DNA of 64,000 bases. It comes from Poa pratensis. Lineage: Eukaryota > Streptophyta > Magnoliopsida > Poales > Poaceae. The translations under genes and the position numbers were made by a program. Below are positions 56,007 through 64,000 of this stretch, in pieces (the stretch's first letter is position 1; each line of letters opens with the position of its first letter). A model generated the notes under the pieces. That model saw only the letters and a list, made by a program, of their open reading frames with translations, searched no databases and had not been told where the DNA came from. The stretch spans positions 29,323,351 through 29,387,350 of the forward strand of contig CAMZMU010000115.1 of the NCBI GenBank assembly GCA_947311845.1. Direction: 5' to 3'.

Positions 56007-59000
56007 TGTAACATCCTAGGATTTAGAGTCCCAAATTAGAGTGGACACACATGTGTGCATTGCATTCATGCATAAGAAAATCCGAAGAATTTTCGCGCAA
56101 ATAATTTTAAAACACTAAGTGATTGAAGTTTCACTTGAGTTGGTGGAATTGAAGTAGATCATCGATTTGAGCGTTACAAACTTTGAGATGATCTTGGCTT
56201 AAAACCTATTTTTGGGTAGAGAGGTATTCGATAAAATTGTTAAACCCAGTGGGAATATATCTTGTTACATCAAAACATTACCTCAGGAGTGTAACATAAA
56301 TCTAGTTATTCTTAGGTATCATCTTGTCTAACCTTATATGTTAGACATATCTCTAGTAGATGGAAATCATTCTAGTCTTACAGACAAATTGAATTACCTA
56401 AAATCTTAACAAAGATCTTTTCACCTTATCTAGTGAATCTTAACTTCTTATTTCCTAATCTTCTTGAAGTTATTCAACCAGGGAAGCATCTCAAGAAAAG
56501 AGGTAAAGTCAACAAGAAGATTATGAAGAAGGATTGATTAGATATGCATAGTAGTGCTATGCCAATCTATCACTGAGACAATGGGAATTTTGCATCTGTT
56601 ATGTTCTTATTAATTTCTCAAGAAATAGTGTGATATTCCAATGTTTGTGTTATATAGAAGTAGTTGGGTGACAAGCTTTGCAACCTTGTTAACAAATCAC
56701 TTTTGTATGCTCAAACAATTGAGTGTCATATACAAATAAACAAAAGGACAGATAATACATGGTATTTCTCCAAGAGTATGATTATCAGGGAGAAAGTAAA
56801 GTCAAAGCATAAAACCATATGATCATCATCCATATGTAATCATCACATGAGTTAACTCTCAAATTCATGTGAGTGTGGACATGTCTCATAAGAGAGGGGT
56901 TCACAAGTTCATCATGATCATTTGGCTTATTCAAGATTCATTCTCAAGAGGAGATAAATCTGGTCATGTGGTAAATGGAACCACATGGACTACTTAGTCA
57001 GCAATTGTTTTAGCAACTTGCTTCTATAGAAACAAGATCATCTATTTTATTCAAAGGAGTATATCATCCTTTTGATCATCAGAATGAGCTATGGAATTAA
57101 GCAAGATTCTGTTCTCATCATTTTACCCATTTATCCTACCATAAGACCTGACTTCAGGCAGGATATCTTCTCTTGTGTATCCACAAACAATTGATCATGT
57201 TTTCACATGATTTAATTGTCAGGTATCACAAGCCAAAGCCACTAGGGCCATATTTTGTGCTTGGCATGAATTTGAATTGAAACACTGTGTATACTCTTTG
57301 TAGTCACCACAGTAAGCAAATCATGTTATATTGTTGGACAACAATTTGATGTTGTTCAGGAATCAATAAGGCACTCAGAACAAGTTTGAATATTTATCTG
57401 GAGCAGAAGACAAGGAAGAAACTATCCTTAGCATTTGGAAATAATATAAAACCACAAATAAAAAGCATAACAAAATAAATCAATTGTTATAAAAGTACAC
57501 AATAAAACAGAGTTCATAAACTATAAATTTTATTAAAAAGAGATAATTCCATATATGTTCAAATTCACTTTAAGTGTAAGTGCATTTAAAACACACAAAG
57601 GATTAAAAATCCAAGTTTTAAATAAACTTATTTGTAAAAATCTACACATACTATAAAAGGAAATAAATCAAAATAGGTACAAATTCATTCCCAAATATTA
57701 AATGAATTCAAAATACTCTAAATATTCAAATTTCAGTACTGAAATGAACTTCCTTGTGAAATTCTAAATATTCTAGGACTATTCTGTAAGAGTTTCTGTT
57801 ACAAAAGGGTCCTCAAATCATTTAAACAGAAACCAGGGGCTTGTTTATACTGTTCTTGTTATTTCCCGGAAACCTAGGGGGTTTTCCGTAAATTTGTTTT
57901 TTCTTTCTTCTTCCTCCTCGCCAGAAGGACGAGGAGACCGCTGTGTCGATGCCGCTGTGCCACCTCCTCCCTGCCTGCTTGCTCCCGCGGATAAGGACCC
58001 CGAAGACGTCTGCATCTCGCCCTCTACTCACTCGCTCGCCTCGTCTTCTGTCTCTTCCTCTCTCTGGAGCCAAACGAGCTCAAACCCTAACCCTAGCTTT
58101 CTCGGGTCGCCGGCAGTTGCCGCCGCTCTGAGCTACGCCGAGCTCCGGCGAGACGCCCTGGAGCTTCGTCATGCTCTCCTCTCCCTCTTGGACAAGTTGT
58201 GCGTGCTGGGAAGCTCGGAGGGAGACGTATTGCTTCGTCTTCTCCAAGTCCGGCCGCCGGCTGTCGAGGATGGGTTCGTCGTCGTCAAGCGTCCCCGTTC
58301 CGTTCCGAGCCCTCCTCTGTGCTCGTGGTGAGCCTAGCTATCTTCCCATGCCCTTAATTTCTTCAATTGCGCGCTGGGTAGTCGCCGTGCCGTGCACTGT
58401 CTCCGGCCGCCGCGGAAGCTCGTCGCCGAGCAAGCTCCGACGACCATTTTGGAGCGGCGCCGCCATCATTTGGTTCGTCTATGTTTGCTCTAGCCAGTCC
58501 GTGCCTTCGTTCTTCCCAATTTGTTCCGAATCGTCGAATCTGTGCTCGGCATGGAGATGAACTCCATTGCTGACGTCAGCATGACGTCAGCGGACCAATC
58601 AGAAGTTTTCTTGAATTTCTTTTAAAAAAATAAATAGGAATATGACATGTGGGACCAGTTGTCAGATTTTTAATCATTTCCTAAAATGTTTTCTGTAATT
58701 ATTAAAACTATGACAAGTGGGACCAACTCATTTTAAATATTCCAAAAATAATTTAAATTGCTTAAACTTTGAAAATTGATAACTAATTCATACTAAATCA
58801 TAAAAATACAAACAATACCTCAAAATATGCACAAAAATAAATCTATAGGTTTGTATCAATGAAATTTGTGTTTGAATAAATTTGAATTTATAAAAATGAA
58901 ATAACTATTTACTTATTCTTTTAATTATGAAGATAAATAAAAATGCTAATTGGAATGTATTTTAACTCAATTCAAAAATGCTTCACATGCTTACTTTTAA

Positions 59001-61256
59001 ATTCTAAAATGTGTATTCATTATAAACTGCAATATTCTAATTTCAATAATGATTAATTAAAATGATACTCTATTTAAGAAAATAATTAATAGGATTATTT
59101 TCATAATTTTGAAAATAAAGTTATAAGCTTATGAAATTGTTCTACTATTATTTAATAATCACTTCAAATAAATAAAAATCCAACAACACTTTGAACCACT
59201 AAGTTTCCTTTGAATAAATGTTTCACATACTTCATTTACTACTTAATTTCCTTTCATTTATATTTTGGTTAAGTAAAGAAAAATTGGAAACAACTTAAAA
59301 ATTCATAACTAAATCGTTTTAAATCAGAATAATACAAATAATATACCAAAATGATCAGAAAAATAAAATTTATCAGTTTGTCTAAATAAAATGTTTGTTT
59401 GACTAAAGTTGAATCATTTTAAAATTGAAACTACAATTTGGTTATTATTTGAAATATGGAATTAATTTAAAATGCTAATTTAGATACATTTTAATTTCAT
59501 GTAAATTATTTCACATGTTCTTTATAAACATAAAGATGATGATCAACCCCAAAATAACCATTTAGTATTATGATGTTGTTTTATTTTACCCTTATGCTTA
59601 ATATGGTATTTGTAGTTAAAGTTTAAAATTCGTCATTCTTGTGAAGTGAACTTGAAGATAAAACAAATCTAAAAGTAATCACCAAACTCAAACAACCCTC
59701 AACCATCAAGAGTTAATTATGAGCTTTAGGACGATGCATCTCATACTTATGCATAATAGCATATTGCTTCTTCAAACATTAGTCCTTACCGGACCAATGA
59801 CGTTCTTTCCAGATGTTGGAGTCTTTAGTATATCGAAGACTTTGGCTGCATAATCTTGCAGTCAAAAAGGCAAGTTCACTCTTGCTCATGTCCTACTTGA
59901 TTATGTTTATCAAAGTAAATGAAAAATACTATGGTTTATCATTGCATGAAAAAGAAAAAAAACTATCTTCGAATGATGTGAATTGCTATATATATATATT
60001 GTTGGCTGGCAGATGGAACCATGGAATGATGTGGTTGGTGGAGGTTCCATTTGCACGGGAAAGTATTACCTAGGACTTAAGAACCAATGCCGTCAGCGTT
60101 CTTGCGCCGAAAATGAAGCGTTAACCATGAGACTTGGAATGGGACGGGAAAGTCATCTGTGATCTTTTCCCTTTCGCATGTCAACGGGCAGCCAGAGCCG
60201 TACGCTGTAGATCTAGTGCGACTACATGCACATGGGTGGGACCCCTTAATGCCCACGGACTCTGGTGTCTATGATGGTCTGCAAGAGGACACCTAGGTAT
60301 CTATCGTGAGGGGTAGAACCAGGGGTGATTCTGCTATGCATGAATTGGGTGGGCATGCGGGGTTGTTGGAGAAGCACGGCGAATGGCTTGGATCAACGAC
60401 TGGGCCCCACACCAAAGGAAGTGTGGACGGGAAAGACTCGCCCGGTTGTGCAACAAGGCGTTGGTCTCTTATGGGTAAAGTAATGCACCTCTGCAGAGTG
60501 TAAAAATGTGACATGTTACTCCACGTTCTAGGAAGGAACGGCGAACGCTGCAGGAAAGGAGGCTCCTCAAGGCCCTAGCACCTGTGAATCGATGACGGGC
60601 ATAGTTTTCTGAAGATAAAATAAATCTTTTCCTAAAAATGTTTTACAAAGTTATGCATGTTCATCCATGACCTTTTGGGATGGATGGTAGCTAGTGCATA
60701 AAACACCTCATTCCTATTATATGAACTTGCTGAGTAACGCTCGTGTTGCTCACTCTTTCCTCCATTGACCCCTGCTTAGATTATTGGAGACAGCAGAAGA
60801 AGGACAGGAATCCATAAATCAACCTGGTGGAGCCTGCCGACTAATGAGTAGCGACAACGGTGCAACGGTGGACATGTCGACAGCAATACCTATAAACAAG
60901 ACAACTATAATTGGATGGAGGAGCACAACTCCAGACAAAGATATTCCAGATGGATAGATTAGGGCTGTGACAACAGCAGTAGTGGATTAAGAGTTAGAAG
61001 TAGAGCTGGTATCCAGCTTAGTGCTTCGACTTGAGTCTTTCGGGAGTTTCATTTGCACGAAACCTACTTCTGTTTGGAAAGGAGGTTCTCGAGATTTTGT
61101 ACTAAATAGTGTTGTTATCCTATAGTGTTACCTTGGACCGGCTATGTTTCTGTTGTACTACTCTGAAGGATGTAATATTTACGGAATGGTCCTTCCGTGA
61201 GTATTATGTCAACGACTTGTACACTACAACATGCAGTGGTGTGCTGGGTCATTACA
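56007..61256 (+). repeat. LTR 3 of the array
   Basis: 5250 bp, ending TCATTACA directly before the right GTTGG. Its island ORF is the longest of the three (57894-58331, 145 codons). Confidence 0.95.
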
Positions 61257-61690
61257 GTTGGCCAAGGCTAATGTCAGTGCAGGGGTGGGGCGCACATAGC
61301 AGGAAGGCCGTGGTCGGAGTTGTCGTCACGAATCATCGAGGTGTGGTCTTGCTAACTGAATGGAAGTTTCTGCTTGCTTGTGCTAGCGCTCAAGGAGCAC
61401 TGGTCCTGGCCTCTGCCTAGAAGGCTTGACGCAACTCATGAACTTGCCAAGCTGGCCAGTGATCCTGCAGTCTGAGGGTTGTTCAAGTTTTAACGGCTCT
61501 GGAACCTGATCACAATTGTTGTTGCGGGTCTCTGTTTGCTTTGGCGGGGTCTTTGTTTCCTTTTTCTTCTTCTTTTATTTTTCGATGTGTGCATCCTTAA
61601 TATTTAAACTTGCTCTATTCATTATGTTATTACAGAGACCGGGTGTAATTGATATCTTTTTTATGTTAATATATTCCTTTTGTCAAAAAA
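61257..61690 (+). mobile_element. LINE 3' end: RNase H remnant and A tail, interrupted by the array
   Basis: Reads RKAVVGVVVTNHRGVVLLTE then, after a frame change, CLEGLTQLM...WPVILQSEGC, the plant LINE RNase H (RVT_3) pattern of GVV-R-x-G, an acidic CLEGL helix and ILQSE. A T-rich 3' UTR follows and ends in a short A run (AAAAAAA at 61685-61691). The array inserted at its RNase H region. Confidence 0.65.
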
Positions 61691-61950
61691 AGGTAAGCGT
61701 GAGTCAAGTGGTGTTTTACGTGAGTCAGCGTCGGCCTTTGCATTGGCCCTGATCACGATCTCGACTGTAAGAACATTGTTACCTAGTGACACTATGATAC
61801 TATGCACTATGGGACACTAGGATCATATTATATGCATGACACTAGTCTATGTTACTCTCAACTATGACCAGCCTTATATCACTTCAAATCAAGTAGTGCT
61901 CCCCTCATATTACTTTTTTTTGGCTCATTGACTCATAAGACACAGAAAAA

Positions 61951-62265
61951 TGCATGCACATGTTATATGCCATAGTGAGGTCACCCATTATATATGAAGA
62001 CCTTTCATTCAATATGGGAAATCTTTCGTAACAAATGTAGCCAACAACCATTCGTGTGGTTTTTACACCTCGCATGTGTAAGAATCTATATAGAGAGCAT
62101 TGGCACAGTGAGTTCACTTTGTGCTTTAGTGTTTCATCGCCTCCCCTTTTCTACACTAACTGCTAGTAGATACAGTGCAATAGAAGAGAAGGAAAATGGG
62201 GAAGCTACCTTGAAAATAGGAGGCATCGAGAAAGGAAAGCTTGTTACGAAGTTAAAAAGGAGACC
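61951..62265 (+). other. Promoter-like segment, copy 2
   Basis: Homologous to 36021-36276 joined to 38162-38215. Contains the TATA box TATATAG at 62087-62093 in the same place as copy 1, and ATGGGGAAG near 62193 at the position of ATGTGGAAT in copy 1. After the ATG both copies quickly reach stops, so no shared protein is visible. Confidence 0.65.
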
Positions 62266-63608
62266 AATGTCCTGTGTCGTTCTAGCTCGATATATTTACC
62301 TATTGTCTAATAATGTACTTCTTGCTTGCCCATCCAAAGATTTATGTACTATCTTGGTTAGGCTTACTACGATCTTAATGATGAAGCGGTGGCAGCTAGA
62401 GGTTCGATGTCCCCCCACTTAGCAAGCCACGGCTAAAACGACAATCAGAGCATTATTGACGGTGGTTTTAGCAATCTACTCTATCGAGGGTTTAAGTGAC
62501 AATATTTTGTTTTAAGCATATTTTACTTGATTTGAATTTTGAAGTAAAATTATCTTCTTACCCATAAAAATTAAAATATCGTTGCAATATCCAAAATCGA
62601 TATGCACACAAACTAACTCTCACCACATAACAACATCGGGGGCCAAGGTAGCCGAAGCCGTAATTACGTCACGGGTCTCCATAGTGATCTTTTGATCTCG
62701 TCCCTCAATCCTCTCATTTCCCTTGAGTCCATGGGTCTCTAGAATGATCTTTTGGTTTCGCCCATCAATCTCTCATTTCCCTTAGCCCCCTTCCTGGCTC
62801 CATGCTCCCTCACCCCTTCTCCTCCACCAGTTTTATTGATTAGAGACGAGGGGAAGAGGGGCTCCGCGACGCCGCCTCCCACGGGTATACTTGTTAGGTG
62901 GTTTAATCGTGATTCTAACCTTAGAAGTTGGATTTGGGGTGATTCATATTTTATAGAAACAATATGCATGTGCTGACATAAAACTCATATTATTATTAGT
63001 CAAACTCTGCCTCGATATATTGAGTGGCAGTTTACAAAGATTGAGCGAGCAACAACGTTGCTGATGTATCCTTCTCCCCATAAGACGAACTAAGCTCCTA
63101 AATTGATTGAGACTATGTAACGAAATTTTAGACATGATTTTGTTTTCTCAACACTTGATACACTTTTCCGCACGTGTGTCATTGGCGAAGCTAGCAATCT
63201 AGCGAAGCCGGGGCCCATTACAAGGTCAGTAGGTAATACTAGTAATGCTAAAACCTATGACGCATGACACTATGGCGTGGAAATGGATATATTTGGACGT
63301 TTACTATGCAAATTATGCACATCAATTTCACTTTGAAGGCTCAATCCCCCATGATCAACCTATGGAGACACCAAATCACAACCAATTGGTAATTTTTCCT
63401 GGCTCGTTGTCCAAGGCAAGTGTTTGGAGCTCAAAATCTTGCTAAGCGTGGGTGGCCACACAACCCCATACGCCCTCTCTGCAAAATTCACTATGTGATT
63501 GGTTCTCATATGATGTTGCACTAGTCCTTCACCGTCGACTTTTGGAGGTATGCGAGAGCTCAATCCAGACTGCATGTTGCGCATGTGCTTATCGCTAATC
63601 AGTCTTAA
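62266..63608. other. Intergenic; one imperfect 60-bp tandem duplication
   Basis: The match with copy 1 fades by about 62520. Units starting GGGTCTC at 62673 and 62733 are about 60 bp long and roughly 80% alike. No gene was recognised. Confidence 0.45.
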
Positions 63609-63960
63609 GATGAGTGGTGGATTCTTATTCTCTCAGAAACCCCTCTCGAGCTGAAAGAACGGTGGTCGGTGCTGATAATTCTCACCTCCTAGGCCATATG
63701 GAAGGAATACAAATACAAGATCTTCGCTAGCTACTCCTGAGACCACCTGGACTGCCTCGAGACATGTTGGTCTCAAGACAACAAATTTTTTGATCCCCCA
63801 TAAGCTTCGCAATTACAGCGGTGACTAAGAATTAGCTACATACTATGTACGATTTCTTTCGTCTTTCGTATATACATGTTTCACTCTGAGTAATTAATAG
63901 AAAAGCAGCTTCACGTACATCAGAAAAAAGAACCACAACTGAGGTACAAAAAGTAGACTT
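63609..63960 (+). mobile_element. LINE remnant: C-terminal end of zf-RVT region and A-rich tail
   Basis: The frame from 63609 reads DEWWILIL...LELKERWSVLIILTS, then a stop in place of an expected W, then AIWKEYKYKIF. This is the usual end of plant LINE ORF2 (helix, then W-x-x-WKERN-RVF). The sequence after it becomes AT-rich, with short A runs (CAGAAAAAAG near 63920) that may be the old tail. Confidence 0.55.
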
Positions 63961-64000
63961 TTAAAGATTTAGGACATGTTTGGTTGCCCTTGTGTTTGCA

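Larger units (their letters stand above)
40426..61256 (+). mobile_element. Tandem LTR-retrotransposon array: LTR-int-LTR-int-LTR, non-autonomous
   Basis: Three LTRs of 5250, 5248 and 5250 bp (40426, 48218, 56007) alternate with two internal regions of 2542 and 2541 bp. GTTGG flanks the whole array once on each side (40421-40425 and 61257-61261); no duplication lies at the inner junctions. Each internal region starts with a tRNA-Met primer site and ends with a polypurine tract. No gag, RT or integrase is recognised. LTRs longer than the internal region and no coding capacity fit a LARD-type element, as barley Sukkula is. The internal 3' end (CGAGGACGAAGTTTTG before the tract) resembles the end of pol in gypsy chromoviruses, suggesting descent from one. 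Units are about 99% identical by eye. Confidence 0.95.

Noticed and set aside
40426..61256. Tandem array as a pure assembly duplication
   Set aside because: Each copy has its own substitutions and indels spread along its length, which a duplicated contig would not show. Long reads would still be the decisive test.
61994..62422. 142-codon ORF near the right end
   Set aside because: It runs through the TATA box of the promoter-like segment, and the frame is not kept in the paired copy at 36 kb.

Overview
The window looks like plant nuclear DNA from a grass, most likely a Triticeae species (wheat, barley or a relative). The evidence is nested LTR retrotransposons, Stowaway MITEs with CTCCCTCCGT ends, an Athila-type LTR beginning TGATACGTCTC, a DUF1618 gene (a family expanded in grasses), and short exons with GT-AG introns. 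No tRNA, rRNA, CRISPR or bacterial-type feature was seen.

Layout. (1) 1-953: the last exon of an unidentified gene and a LINE remnant. (2) 954-21740: a reverse-oriented, decayed copia element. Its 3' LTR is split by a 13.2-kb Ty3/gypsy element of the Tat type (1000-14235, TSD ACGGT). Its 5' end is replaced by an Athila LTR fragment (19708-21292). The gypsy element carries gag and pol on the + strand and, on the opposite strand, two intron-containing gene models. (3) 21741-40420: a gene island with a DUF1618 gene (+, 22792-25598), a PPR gene with two single-base frameshifts (-, 27194-28994), and a seven-exon J-domain gene (-, 29905-34203) with a solo LTR in one intron. It also holds several Stowaway MITEs, a 1.9-kb Harbinger-like element carrying a non-transposase ORF, and an isolated exon-like block. 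(4) 40426-61256: a tandem retrotransposon array, LTR-internal-LTR-internal-LTR, with ~5.25-kb LTRs and ~2.54-kb internal regions, and a single TSD (GTTGG) around the whole array. It sits in the RNase H part of a LINE. (5) 61262-64000: the rest of that LINE, a second copy of a promoter-like segment also found at 36.0 kb, and another LINE remnant.

The host genes show no functional link to each other. The J-domain gene is the only one whose reading frame I could follow intact from start to stop across all splice sites. The strongest observations are the tandem array with a middle LTR that looks like a crossover product, the spliced antisense genes in the gypsy element, the ~59-bp phased repetition of a polypurine-tract-like motif, and the two PPR frameshifts that both look like loss of one C from a CCC run. 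Boundaries and difference counts were read by eye and are approximate where stated.
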